From the NCBI GenBank assembly GCA_964458265.1, contig CAYWIF010000010.1:1-64000 (forward strand): 64,000 nt of DNA, read 5' to 3'. A program made the translations under genes and the position numbers. The stretch is from JAGVSR01 sp964458265 (GTDB taxonomy: Bacteria; Pseudomonadota; Alphaproteobacteria; Rhizobiales; Hyphomicrobiaceae). Positions 23,687 through 33,245 of the stretch are shown piece after piece. The notes beneath the pieces were generated by a model that saw nothing but the letters and a program-made list of their open reading frames with translations, ran no database searches and had not been told where the DNA came from. Each line of letters starts with the position of its first letter. The first letter of the stretch is position 1.

Positions 23687-26629
23687 GTGGCAGCGGAGGT
23701 AGAGACCCAGGCTCTGGTGGAGCGATTGCGCCCGGGGCCTCTCGACGACGATCAGGAGCGCGGGGCGGCGGATGTCGCTGAACTCGCCGGTCACGCCGCT
23801 GGCGATCCGGTGCTTGCTCCGCTCGCGGCCTGGCTCAGGGACGACCGCGTTACGACGTTCTTTGCGGGCGTGTTTGCCGGATCGCCGTACCTCAAGGCGC
23901 TCATACGGCGCGATCCGGCGCGATTGCAGCGCGTGCTCGCTGCTGGTCCCGAGCAGCATTTTGCGAGGCTTTCACAAAGTCTCCACCATGACATGGCCGG
24001 CGTGCAAGACATGGCAACCGCCATGCGCCTCGTTCGCGTCTACAAGTCGGAGGTCGCGCTTCTGATTGCGCTGGCTGACCTGGGGCAAGTTTGGCCGGTG
24101 ATGGTCGTCACGGAGACGCTGACGAAGTGTGCGGATGCCGCAGTGCAGTCGTCGGTGGACTTTCTGTTCCGGCAGGCGTCCGCGCGAGGAGATATCAGTG
24201 TCGATGCTGCGTGTGCGGGAGCCAATTCCGGTTACATCGTGCTCGGCATGGGCAAGTACGGGGCCGGTGAACTCAACTATTCGAGCGATATCGACCTGAT
24301 CGTCTTCTACGATCTGCAGCGTGCGCGTCTGAAGAGCGGCATCGAGCCGATGCCTTTCTTTGTGCGCATCACGCGCGATCTCGTTCGTCTCTTGGACGAG
24401 CGTACGGCGGACGGCTACGTCTTCCGTACCGATCTGCGGCTGAGGCCCGATGCGGGAGCAACCCAAGTCGCGCTCTCGACCGACGGGGCAATGAACTACT
24501 ACGAAAGTTTCGGACAGAACTGGGAGCGCGCCGCGCTCATCAAGGCGCGGCCGGTGGCGGGCGATATCGAGGCCGGCGAACAGTTCTTGTCGGAATTGGC
24601 GCCTTTCATTTGGCGGCGATACCTCGACTATGCGGCAATTGCCGATGTGCACGCCATGAAGCGCCAGATTCACGCCTTTCGTGGGTTCGGCACGATCGGT
24701 GTGGCGGGGCATAACGTCAAGCTTGGTCCGGGGGGTATCCGGGAGATCGAGTTTTTCGCGCAGACGCAGCAGTTGATCGCCGGAGGGCGGCAGAAAGATC
24801 TTCGGGTCCGCCGCACGCTCGACGCGCTCGTCTGCCTGGAAGCGCGGAATTGGATCTTGCCGGAAGTCAGGGCGCATCTGTCGGAGGCCTATCTCGAACT
24901 GCGCCGGATCGAGCATCGGGTGCAGATGGTGGCCGACGAGCAGACCCACGAACTGCCGTCCGACGAAGCCGGCCTGCAGCGGTTCGCACGCTTTGCAGGG
25001 TTCGCGACACTGGAGGATTTCTCGCGCCACTACACGGCGACGCTGGAGAGCGTGCAAACGCACTACCGCGAGCTCTTCGAGAATTCTCCGGAGCTGACGG
25101 GCGACGGTGCAAACATGGTGTTTGCCGGCGAGCGCGACGATCCGGAAACCGTGGCGCACTTGAGAAAGCTCGGTTTCACGCAGCCTTCGGAAGTTCTGGC
25201 GGCCGTGCGCGGTTGGCATCATGGCCGCTATCCGGCTGTGCGGTCGGCGCGCGCGCGCGAACTTTTGACGGAAGTGCAAGTTTCCCTCGTGACTGCACTG
25301 GCGGAGACGGCCGATCCCGATAGAGCGTTCGCGGGTTTCGACAGGTTCCTCGCGGCCCTTCCAGGAAGTGTGCAGCTTTTCTCGCTGCTGCGTGCCAATC
25401 CGGGGTTGTTGCGCCTCGTCGCCGACATCATGGGCACGGCACCGAGACTGGCGCGGGTGCTGGCCAAGAGGCCGCGTCTGCTCGATGCGGTGATCGATCC
25501 GCGCGCGCTGGCCGTCTTGCCATCGGCATCAGAAATCGACGGGGCGATAGCCGCCGAGGTCGCGACTGCGACGGACCAGCAGGATGTTTTGGAACGAATG
25601 CGGGTGGTGGGGAGCGAGCAGTCGTTTCTGATTGGTGTGCGCGTTCTGTCCGGCAGTATCAACGCAAGCCAGGCTGGCGGCGCGTATGCGTTGCTCGCCG
25701 ACCGGCTGATCGCCGCCTTGCATGGTGTCGTCGCGTCCGAGCTGGAGCGCGCGCACGGTTATGTGCCCGGTGGCGGGGCTGCTGTCATCGCGATGGGGAA
25801 GCTCGGCGGACGGGAAATGACCGCGTCGTCGGATCTCGATCTGATTGTCATTTATGATTTCGATCCCACGGCCCAGCAATCGGACGGCGAGCGGCCCTTG
25901 GCGCCGAGCCAGTATTATGCGCGCTTCACGCAACGGCTCGTGACTGCGCTCACCGCGCCGATGGCGGAAGGCAAGCTCTACGAAGTCGATCTGAGGCTCA
26001 GACCTTCGGGTCAGAAAGGACCGGTGGCGACGCAACTGTCAGCCTTTGCCGATTACCAGACATCGGAGGCGTGGACGTGGGAACACCTGGCGCTGACGCG
26101 CGCGAGGGTGATCAGCGGTGACGAGGCGCTGCGTGGGAAAGTCGAGGCCGCCATCCGGCAGACGCTCGTTCACCCGCGCGACCGGAGTAAAGTTGCGGCC
26201 GACGTGCGTGACATGCGCCAGCGGATCGCCGCGGACAAGGGGACGGCGAACGTCTGGGACCTGAAGCAAGTTCGCGGCGGGTTGGTGGATCTGGAATTCG
26301 TAGCCCAGTTCTTGCAACTCGTGCATGCAGCGCAGCATCCGCAAGTGCTCGACCAAAATACGTGCTCGGCAATTCAGAAACTGGGGCTTGCGGGCTGCCT
26401 GGAGGCCGGCGACGCCGAGGCGCTGATTGCTTCGACGCGATTAATTCACGATCTGACGCAGGTTTTTCGGCTTTGCCAGGACGGGGTTTTTGCCCCGGCA
26501 TCGGCCCCAAAGGGATTGAAGGAGCTGGCCGCGCGGGCTGGCGACAGCCCGTCGTTTGAGGCTTTGGACTTGAAACTCAAGGATATTCTGGCGGCGAACC
26601 ATGGGCGGTTCGAGCGACTGGTGGCGTAA
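23687..26629 (+). CDS. glnE: bifunctional glutamine synthetase adenylyltransferase/adenylyl-removase
   Basis: 980 residues, full family length, from GTG 23687 with aaggggag upstream. Two nucleotidyltransferase domains are seen. The N-terminal one (adenylyl removal) has GMGKYGAGELNYSSDIDLIV, and the C-terminal one (adenylylation) has AMGKLGGREMTASSDLDLIV. It sets glutamine synthetase activity in response to PII. It starts 38 bp after the kinase gene and may be co-transcribed with it. Confidence 0.96.
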   Translation: MAAEVETQALVERLRPGPLDDDQERGAADVAELAGHAAGDPVLAPLAAWLRDDRVTTFFAGVFAGSPYLKALIRRDPARLQRVLAAGPEQHFARLSQSLHHDMAGVQDMATAMRLVRVYKSEVALLIALADLGQVWPVMVVTETLTKCADAAVQSSVDFLFRQASARGDISVDAACAGANSGYIVLGMGKYGAGELNYSSDIDLIVFYDLQRARLKSGIEPMPFFVRITRDLVRLLDERTADGYVFRTDLRLRPDAGATQVALSTDGAMNYYESFGQNWERAALIKARPVAGDIEAGEQFLSELAPFIWRRYLDYAAIADVHAMKRQIHAFRGFGTIGVAGHNVKLGPGGIREIEFFAQTQQLIAGGRQKDLRVRRTLDALVCLEARNWILPEVRAHLSEAYLELRRIEHRVQMVADEQTHELPSDEAGLQRFARFAGFATLEDFSRHYTATLESVQTHYRELFENSPELTGDGANMVFAGERDDPETVAHLRKLGFTQPSEVLAAVRGWHHGRYPAVRSARARELLTEVQVSLVTALAETADPDRAFAGFDRFLAALPGSVQLFSLLRANPGLLRLVADIMGTAPRLARVLAKRPRLLDAVIDPRALAVLPSASEIDGAIAAEVATATDQQDVLERMRVVGSEQSFLIGVRVLSGSINASQAGGAYALLADRLIAALHGVVASELERAHGYVPGGGAAVIAMGKLGGREMTASSDLDLIVIYDFDPTAQQSDGERPLAPSQYYARFTQRLVTALTAPMAEGKLYEVDLRLRPSGQKGPVATQLSAFADYQTSEAWTWEHLALTRARVISGDEALRGKVEAAIRQTLVHPRDRSKVAADVRDMRQRIAADKGTANVWDLKQVRGGLVDLEFVAQFLQLVHAAQHPQVLDQNTCSAIQKLGLAGCLEAGDAEALIASTRLIHDLTQVFRLCQDGVFAPASAPKGLKELAARAGDSPSFEALDLKLKDILAANHGRFERLVA

Positions 26630-26735
26630 CTTTGCAAAAAATTGGCGGGTCCTGCGACGGATTTTGCCGCTCTTGTCCGTCTCAACCTCTGAAAGCGGGG
26701 CGCTGGGTCCTGCGGTCAGCCGGTGGAGGACGGGT

Positions 26736-27422
26736 ATGGGTAGGACGGCAGGCATCGCAACTCTGGTTTTATTGGCAGTCGCGGGTGCCGCGGGCGCAAT
26801 GGCGGCCGCCGGCACCGAAGACGGAACGGCCGCAGCCAAGCCGCTGCCGCAGCGAGGCGCACCTGGTCTGTTGCGGTACGACGCCAACAAAGATCAGGCC
26901 GTGACCCTCGATGAATTCTTGAAGCGCCGGGTCGATGCATTCAGCAAGCTGGACAAGAACAGCGACGGAAGTCTGGAAGCTGCTGACCTCGACAAGGCTC
27001 CGGCGGGGTTCCGTCAACAGCGGCAGGACCGGCGGATGGAGCGGATGCTGGCGCGGCTTGACACGAATACCGACGGAAAGCTGACCAAAGCCGAATTCGA
27101 TGCGGGTCCGGCCGGACAGACCAATAGCCGCCGTAGCACTCGAGGCGCCGCGCGCCGTTCGCTGATGTTCTCATTCTACGATCGGAACGGAGATGGGGTC
27201 ATCGAGAAAGCCGAATTCGAAGCGGGACGGGGCGAGGAGGCCGAGTTCTCCAAGCGCCGCCGCATGCATGCACTCGATCGCGACGGCGACGGCAAGGTGA
27301 CTTTGGAGGAGTATACAGCCGATGCGCGCTTCCGCTTCATGCGCCTCGACCTTGATCGGGATGGACGGATTACAGCAGCCGATCTGCCGCCGCCCGAACG
27401 GCAGCGGTGGGCGCAGCGTTGA
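26736..27422 (+). CDS. exported EF-hand protein with six calcium-binding loops
   Basis: 228 residues from ATG 26736 (SD ggagga; upstream in-frame starts ignored because the signal peptide MGRTAGIATLVLLAVAG starts here). Six EF-hand-type loops can be counted: DANKDQAVTLDE, DKNSDGSLEAAD, DTNTDGKLTKAE, DRNGDGVIEKAE, DRDGDGKVTLEE and DLDRDGRITAAD. The first lacks the usual Gly. It is expected in the periplasm, binding Ca2+ or another divalent ion. It lies 104 bp before an ECF sigma gene in the same orientation, which suggests a shared regulatory unit. Confidence 0.85.
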   Translation: MGRTAGIATLVLLAVAGAAGAMAAAGTEDGTAAAKPLPQRGAPGLLRYDANKDQAVTLDEFLKRRVDAFSKLDKNSDGSLEAADLDKAPAGFRQQRQDRRMERMLARLDTNTDGKLTKAEFDAGPAGQTNSRRSTRGAARRSLMFSFYDRNGDGVIEKAEFEAGRGEEAEFSKRRRMHALDRDGDGKVTLEEYTADARFRFMRLDLDRDGRITAADLPPPERQRWAQR

Positions 27423-27525
27423 TGCAACGGAAGAATTCCGGCTCTCAAAGGCTAGCCTTCGCAGCCTGAAGAATGCGAAACTTGAGCAGGCTTCGTGGCC
27501 CGGTGGGCGACAGCCGGAGAGTGGT

Positions 27526-28149
27526 GTGGCAGCAGGTGATGCGACACCGGGCGGACAGCCCGGTACCGAACGGCGGGGCGCGGATCGGGAGGACGAAGCT
27601 CTCCTGGTGCGCGTCGCGTCGCGTGATCCGGCGGCGTTCCGGCTGATCGTGGACAGGCATATGCCGCGACTGATCATGCTTGCGCGGCGTCTCTTGCGGG
27701 ACGACGCAGAAGCGGAGGACGTGGCACAGGAAGCAATGCTCAGGCTATGGCGGCTGGGTCAGGGCCTGGAGGTTGGACCGGCGGGCGTTGGTCCGTGGCT
27801 CAAGCGTGTCGTGTCGAATCTTGCGATCGACAAGCTCAGGGTGCGCGGGCGCGTCGACGTGACTGACGAGGTGCCGGAGCAGCCGCAGGCAGCCGATCAG
27901 TTGCGCAGGTTGGAACGGCGCGAACTGGCCGATCGCGTGGAGGAAGCCTTGCGGGAGTTGCCCGACCGGCAAAGGCTCGCTTTGACGATGTTTCACTATG
28001 AAGGGCTGAGCATGCAGGAAGTCGGGAGTATGATGGGTGTCTCGGCGGAGGCAGTGGAATCGCTGCTCGCCAGGGCCCGCCGCAGTTTGAAGGTTGCGCT
28101 GGCCGGGGAATGGCAGGCTATGCGCGGCGACTCGGCAAGTGAGGTATGA
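27526..28149 (+). CDS. ECF-type RNA polymerase sigma factor
   Basis: 207 residues from a GTG with ggagag just upstream; the frame also runs back to 27322 through the EF-hand gene, so the start is uncertain. Region 2 is FRLIVDRHMPRLIMLARRLL then AEDVAQEAMLRLWR. Region 4 is LPDRQRLALTMFHYEGLSMQEVG then VESLLARARRSLK. The sigma factor probably directs transcription of this operon. It is followed by a membrane protein and a periplasmic CnrX-like protein, the usual layout of a transenvelope sigma/anti-sigma/sensor system. Confidence 0.85.
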   Translation: MAAGDATPGGQPGTERRGADREDEALLVRVASRDPAAFRLIVDRHMPRLIMLARRLLRDDAEAEDVAQEAMLRLWRLGQGLEVGPAGVGPWLKRVVSNLAIDKLRVRGRVDVTDEVPEQPQAADQLRRLERRELADRVEEALRELPDRQRLALTMFHYEGLSMQEVGSMMGVSAEAVESLLARARRSLKVALAGEWQAMRGDSASEV

Positions 28150-28198
28150 GTGACGGACGTTGACGCTGACAGATACAGCGGAAGTTAGGACACGGCAG

Positions 28199-28723
28199 AT
28201 GACGAAGACAGTTCAGATGCGACGGCTCGAGACCGTTCTTGCCGCTTACGGTGCGCAACCGGAGCGCTGGCCAGCGGCTGAGCGCGCTGCGTTGGCGACA
28301 TTTGTTGCCGAGTGCGCGGATGCCCGGGCTCTCCTGGCCGAAGAAGCAGCCTTCGACCGGCTGCTATCGGCCGCGCCTGACAAACCCGGCGCGGACGTCG
28401 AGACCCGCGTGCGCGCGGCTCTGCTTGAGAAGTTCGAGGCTGAAAATGCCGCCTTGCCGCCCGCGGCTGGGGTCGTTGTGCCGTTTGCCCGCAAGAGCCG
28501 GACGCAGGCGCCGGTATCCATGGCGCCGAGCATCTGGAAAGAGCTTTCGGTGATGGCTGCCGCGCTGTTGATCGGGTTTTTCACAGTGTCGCAGGGGCTG
28601 CTGGAAGGCAGCAATCTTGATCCCGTTCAGCTGACCGCCAGCGTCAGCGACGAGAGCGACGACGCGAGCACACTGGCGCTCGGCACGCCGACCATCGACG
28701 AAGCGGAGGAGGAGCTGCTTTGA
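28199..28723 (+). CDS. membrane anti-sigma factor-like protein
   Basis: 174 residues. The cytoplasmic N-terminal region (about 1-115) has RRLETVLAAYGAQPERWPAA and a helical stretch. One membrane segment (SVMAAALLIGFFTVSQGLL) and a short acidic periplasmic tail follow. There are no enzymatic motifs. Size, topology and position right after the sigma gene argue for an anti-sigma factor. The start at 28199 is the first ATG; a TTG at 28160 is an alternative. Its stop overlaps the next gene (TTGA). Confidence 0.65.
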   Translation: MTKTVQMRRLETVLAAYGAQPERWPAAERAALATFVAECADARALLAEEAAFDRLLSAAPDKPGADVETRVRAALLEKFEAENAALPPAAGVVVPFARKSRTQAPVSMAPSIWKELSVMAAALLIGFFTVSQGLLEGSNLDPVQLTASVSDESDDASTLALGTPTIDEAEEELL

Positions 28724-29262
28724 GCGATTTGTCCACGCCTCCGGCTGCATCGGCGCCGTCGCGCGGACGGCGGTGGCTGCTCGTTGGATCGCTTGCGCTG
28801 AACCTCCTCGTGGCCGGCGCACTGCTGGCGCTCTGGTTTAAGGGGCCGCCCCCGCATGGGCGCCACTCGCCCTCTCAGACAGCGTTCGGGATCATGAGGT
28901 TCTCGGGTCAATTGCCGCCCGAGCGCCGTGAGGCCGTGCGCAAACATTTGCGGGATGCGCGTGATGAACTTGGCGCTCTGCGTGATGAACTGAGGGCGGC
29001 CAGGACCAAAGCGGCTGAAGCTCTGGCCTCGCCCAATTACTCGGCTGCCGAACTGCAGGCGGCGCTTGAGGCCATTTCGGCAGCCGACAACCGGCTGCGG
29101 GAAATGGGGACCGCGACGATGCTGAGAGCCATCGGTGAGCTTACGCCGGAGGATCGGCAGAAGCTTTCGGAGGCCTGGAGCCGACGGTTGGAGCGGATGA
29201 GCCGCCGGAAAGGCAAGCCGGACAAGGACACACCTCCCGAGGCGCCGGGCGATAAGCCCTAA
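28720..29262 (+). CDS. CnrX-like periplasmic heavy-metal sensor protein
   Basis: 180 residues from a TTG start overlapping the upstream TGA, with aggagg before it. One N-terminal membrane anchor (WLLVGSLALNLLVAGALLALW) is followed by a periplasmic helical hairpin with LPPERREAVRKHLRDARDEL and LTPEDRQKLSEAW, the layout of the heavy-metal resistance/CnrX/Spy-like family. The linker has several His (PPPHGRHSPSQ). Likely partner of the anti-sigma protein, reporting metal or envelope status. Confidence 0.75.
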   Translation: MSDLSTPPAASAPSRGRRWLLVGSLALNLLVAGALLALWFKGPPPHGRHSPSQTAFGIMRFSGQLPPERREAVRKHLRDARDELGALRDELRAARTKAAEALASPNYSAAELQAALEAISAADNRLREMGTATMLRAIGELTPEDRQKLSEAWSRRLERMSRRKGKPDKDTPPEAPGDKP

Positions 29263-29271
29263 CGCACGCGG

Positions 29272-30315
29272 TCATGCGCTGGCGAAGAAGTCGGCCTGTG
29301 ACGGACAATGGAAGAAAGTTGTGACCCGCCAGGTTTCGTGATCGTCGGACTCGACGAGTGCGGAGCCTTGTTGTTCGAGCAATACCCGCGCGATGCAAAC
29401 AGCCAGCGAAGACTGTCCTTCATCAGGGCGCGGTTGAGCCTTCGCAACCGTGACGCTGAGTGCGATCGAGCCTGAATCTTCGGTCAATTTGACAACGATC
29501 GTTCCCGCCCGGCGGGTCCGAGCAACGGCCTCTGCGATCAAGTTGATCAGGATCTGGCGGATTGGCCGGATTTCTCCGGTCACTTCGACGGGTGCATCGC
29601 AGGGCAGGATGACCTTCAAGCCGTATTTGGCGATTTCGGCGCTGTGGAATTCGGCGGCTTCGCGGAGCATGCAAACGAGGTCGAGTGTGCGGGCCATGTC
29701 TGCCGCGTCAGATTTGGCAAGCGTTGAGGTCAGAGCCAGCGTATCTTCGGTGCACTTGAGCAGCGAGCGGCTGCATTCGCGGATGTGACGGGTGTAATCG
29801 CGGTAGCGGTCGTGGCCGAGCGGACCGAACATCTCTGCGCCCATCAGATCTGAGAATCCAATCACCGCATTGAGGGGTGTGCGCAACTCGTGGCTCATGC
29901 GGGCGGTGAGTTCGGCCCAAAGCTGACCACGCATCTCGGCTTCACGGCGCGCCCGGCTGGCGGCATCGGCGATTTCGACAAGCCGCTGCGACTGGCGCTC
30001 AAGTTCGAAAGCCTGGCTGGCGGCGGGCGTGATGTCCGCAATCTGCGATGCGGTGGCGTGTTGGGTTCGCGTGAAGGCCAGGACGACAAGCGCCAGACCG
30101 GTGACGGTGAGGAAAATGGGGAGTGGCGGGCTCGACGGCCCGATGACTGCAGCGGCGATCGACGCCAGATGCAATCCTGCGGCGGCCTGAAGCCAGCGGT
30201 CGGACGCCAGGCCTTCCGTCACTTCGAATTGTCTTAGCCACGTGCCCAGCCCGGTGAGCGGACCGCGCGCGAACGCAGACCTCTCCCGTGGATGGGCGGA
30301 CCCGATCCGCGCCAT
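29272..30315 (-). CDS. histidine kinase-like protein with degenerate ATP-binding domain
   Basis: 347 residues. Two hydrophobic segments (about 45-60 and 66-83) precede a coiled coil and a good H-box, ARMSHELRTPLNAVIGFSDLM (His142). Only a partial N-box (QILINLIAEAVART, second Asn replaced by Glu) is seen, and no DxGxG or GxGLGL boxes can be found where they should be (region 285-330). It may lack kinase activity and act as a phosphatase, receiver or scaffold. It converges with the sigma operon, 9 bp from its end, and lies downstream of pepN on the same strand. Confidence 0.8.
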   Translation of the reverse strand: MARIGSAHPRERSAFARGPLTGLGTWLRQFEVTEGLASDRWLQAAAGLHLASIAAAVIGPSSPPLPIFLTVTGLALVVLAFTRTQHATASQIADITPAASQAFELERQSQRLVEIADAASRARREAEMRGQLWAELTARMSHELRTPLNAVIGFSDLMGAEMFGPLGHDRYRDYTRHIRECSRSLLKCTEDTLALTSTLAKSDAADMARTLDLVCMLREAAEFHSAEIAKYGLKVILPCDAPVEVTGEIRPIRQILINLIAEAVARTRRAGTIVVKLTEDSGSIALSVTVAKAQPRPDEGQSSLAVCIARVLLEQQGSALVESDDHETWRVTTFFHCPSQADFFASA

Positions 30316-30461
30316 CCTATCCCCCTCGCCCGATATGCCCTCAGTCTTGCCCAGTGCGTCCAGCCGGTACTCACGACTGATTCGCTCGAATCAAAATCAC
30401 TGATTCGCGACTCGCGTGTCGAGGGAGAATAAATAGGGTCAAGGCCTTGGATTCGTTATGC

Positions 30462-33113
30462 TCAGGGATCGAGCATTTTAGTCACGATCTCGAAGACATC
30501 GCGGGAAATAGTCTGGGACTTGGCGATCTTCAGCAGTGCCTTGCGGGCTTGTCCGCGGCGGCCGGGTTCGAGCGACTTCCAGGAGCGGAAGCAACCTAGC
30601 ATCCGGGCGGCAATCTGTGGATTGAGGGCGTCGATCTTGAGAACTTCGCTGGTTACGAACTGGTAGCCGGCGCCGTCGGCGCGGTTGAATTGCAACGGGT
30701 TCTGAAGGGCGAAGTTGCCGATGAGCGCCCGGACCTTATTGGGCATCGCGTAGTTGAAGAGCGGGTGGGTGGTTAAATCGCGTACGCGCTCCAGCGCTCC
30801 GGGCAGCGTCGATTGCGCCTGGGCCGCGAACCAGGTGTCGATCACCAGGTGGTCGCTTTGCCAGCGGTCGTGGAAGGCATCAAGGGCCAGGATTCGTTCC
30901 GGGATGTCCAAGCTCGAGATCAGGACGAGCGCATGAGCCTGATCGGTCATCGATGTGGCTTTGCGGAAGTGGTCCCATACGCGTTTCAAGTCGCGCGGTT
31001 CGCCGCGTGCTGTCAGAAGGGTGAGTGCGGCATTGCGCAGCGCGCGCTTGCCGGCGCTTTTCGCATCGGGAGAAAATCCCCCACGTGTCGCCGCCGAGGC
31101 GTAAATCGCTTCCAGATCGTCGCCCAACGTCGTGGCCGTGAGCCGCGACAGGTTGGCGTGCGCGCGGTGGATGAGCTGCGGATCGACATTGCGGCCGATT
31201 TCGCGGGCGATGTCGGCCTGACCGGGAAGGCGAAGGAGTTCGGCACGGTAGGCAGGGTTCAAATCCTTGTCAGAAATCGCCTGTCCGAGTGCCTTGACGA
31301 ACGCAAGACCGCGGCCCGCGCGCCGGCCTTCCTTGAGAGCGGTGACATTGGCGATGAGAGTTTGCGTGGCATAGGCGTTGGCGGCCTGCCAGCGATTGAA
31401 GAGATCGGCGTCGTTCGCGATCAGGAATTCGGTGTCGCGGTCGGAGAGATCGATCGTGAGCCGGACCGGTGCTGAAAAACCTTGCAGCATCGACGGTACG
31501 GGTCGCGACGGGACATCGACGAAGTGGAATGTCTGCGTGCGCTTGGTGATTTCCAGTACGCCGTTTTGCAGAGCCTGGCCGTTGTCGAGTTTCAGCGGGA
31601 TCGGCGCGCCATTGCCGCTGAGCAGCGAAAGCCGCAGCGGAATGTGCAGAGGCTGCTTCTTCGGCTGGCCGGGGGTTGGCGGCTGCATCTGGTCAACCTT
31701 GAGCGCGGCGGTCTTCGATACGCGATCCCAGGTCAGCGAAATGACGAGTTCCGGGGTGCCGGGCTGGAGATACCACAGCTTGAATTGAGACAAGTCGCGG
31801 CCTGAAGCGTCTTCGAAGCATTTCAGAAAATCCTCGATCGTCGCGGCCTCTCCGTCGTGACGCTCGAAGTAGAGATCCATGCCGGCGCGGAAGCCATCCG
31901 TGCCCAGCAATGTCTCGATCATGCGGACCAGTTCGGCGCCTTTCTCGTATATGGTCGGGGTGTAGAAGTTGTTGATTTCGATGTAGCTGCTTGGGCGTAC
32001 GGGATGGGCCAGCGGGCCGCCGTCTTCAGGAAACTGGGTGGCTTTGAGCTGGCGCACGTCGTGAATGCGTTGCACCGTGCGGTCGCGCTGGTCGGATGAG
32101 AATTCCTGATCGCGATAGACGGTCAGACCCTCTTTCAGGCAAAGCTGGAACCAGTCGCGGCAGGTGATGCGGTTGCCAGTCCAGTTGTGGAAATACTCGT
32201 GGGCGACGACGCTTTCGATGGCCTCGAACATGGCGTCGGTCGCCGTTTCCGGGGAAGCCAGGATCAGCCGGTCGTTGAAAATGTTGAGCCCCTTGTTTTC
32301 CATTGCGCCCATATTGAAATCGGACACGGCGACAATGTTGAAGACGTCGAGGTCATACTCGCGGCCGAAGCGCTGCTCGTCCCAGATCATGGACCGCTTG
32401 AGTGCGTCCATCGCCCATTCGGCGCGGGCTTCCTTGCCATGTTCGACATAGATGGCAAGGTCAACCATGCGTCCGGTCATGGTCTTGAAGGGCGAGCGGA
32501 TCGCCGCGAGGTCGCCGCCGACGAGAGCGAAAAGGTAGCACGGCTTGGGGTGCGGATCGTGCCAGACTGCGAAGTGGCGCCGACCGCGATCGAGCTTGCC
32601 TGCTTCGACGGGATTGCCGTTGCCGAGCAGGATGGGGGCAACGCCGGTTTCAGCTTCGATGCGCGTGGTATAGACGGACAGAATATCCGGCCGATCGAGG
32701 AAGAATGTGATCCGGCGGAAGCCTTCAGCTTCGCACTGGGTGCAGAAGACGCCGCGCGTGCGGTAGAGTCCCTGCAGCGCCGTGTTAGCCTCAGGATCGA
32801 CGGTGACGACGGTTTCGAGAGTGAATGATGCTGCCGGGGTTTTGGGAATTGTCAGATGGTGGCTGGTCTGCCGATAGCCACCCTCATCGAGCACCTGGCC
32901 ATCAATCCTGATGCTTTCAAGCTTCAGGTTTTCACCATCAAGCCGCAGAGGACCAGGTTTGCCCCGGTGGGCAGGGTTGAGGCGGACTGCGAGCCTGGAC
33001 CGGACGCGGGTGTGTGTGGGGTGGAGCACGATGTCGAGATCGACGGTGTCGATGAGGTACGGGGAAGGCCGGTAGTCATCGAGGCGAATTGGGCGGGGCG
33101 TGTCGGTTTTCAT
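30462..33113 (-). CDS. pepN: aminopeptidase N (M1 family)
   Basis: 883 residues, close to E. coli PepN. The substrate-binding motif GAMENKG is followed by the zinc motif HEYFHNWTGNR and a distal Glu in CLKEGLTVYRDQEF. The ERAP1-like C-terminal helical domain occupies about 550-880. It is a cytoplasmic aminopeptidase that finishes protein turnover. The start is the ATG at 33113. No unusual features. Confidence 0.96.
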   Translation of the reverse strand: MKTDTPRPIRLDDYRPSPYLIDTVDLDIVLHPTHTRVRSRLAVRLNPAHRGKPGPLRLDGENLKLESIRIDGQVLDEGGYRQTSHHLTIPKTPAASFTLETVVTVDPEANTALQGLYRTRGVFCTQCEAEGFRRITFFLDRPDILSVYTTRIEAETGVAPILLGNGNPVEAGKLDRGRRHFAVWHDPHPKPCYLFALVGGDLAAIRSPFKTMTGRMVDLAIYVEHGKEARAEWAMDALKRSMIWDEQRFGREYDLDVFNIVAVSDFNMGAMENKGLNIFNDRLILASPETATDAMFEAIESVVAHEYFHNWTGNRITCRDWFQLCLKEGLTVYRDQEFSSDQRDRTVQRIHDVRQLKATQFPEDGGPLAHPVRPSSYIEINNFYTPTIYEKGAELVRMIETLLGTDGFRAGMDLYFERHDGEAATIEDFLKCFEDASGRDLSQFKLWYLQPGTPELVISLTWDRVSKTAALKVDQMQPPTPGQPKKQPLHIPLRLSLLSGNGAPIPLKLDNGQALQNGVLEITKRTQTFHFVDVPSRPVPSMLQGFSAPVRLTIDLSDRDTEFLIANDADLFNRWQAANAYATQTLIANVTALKEGRRAGRGLAFVKALGQAISDKDLNPAYRAELLRLPGQADIAREIGRNVDPQLIHRAHANLSRLTATTLGDDLEAIYASAATRGGFSPDAKSAGKRALRNAALTLLTARGEPRDLKRVWDHFRKATSMTDQAHALVLISSLDIPERILALDAFHDRWQSDHLVIDTWFAAQAQSTLPGALERVRDLTTHPLFNYAMPNKVRALIGNFALQNPLQFNRADGAGYQFVTSEVLKIDALNPQIAARMLGCFRSWKSLEPGRRGQARKALLKIAKSQTISRDVFEIVTKMLDP

Positions 33114-33245
33114 GGATCCTGGTTGGGCGAAGTGTTCGGGCAGGCGCCGACACTATGGAGCAAAACGCGATCCGTCACGCCATAAGGTGGGCATGCCGAA
33201 CGATTTGAGTTGCTGGAATTCGAAAGGAAGCCACGTGCGGGCTCA

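Noticed and set aside
23972..25279. 435-codon open frame on the minus strand
   Set aside because: Antisense to glnE; no recognisable motif.
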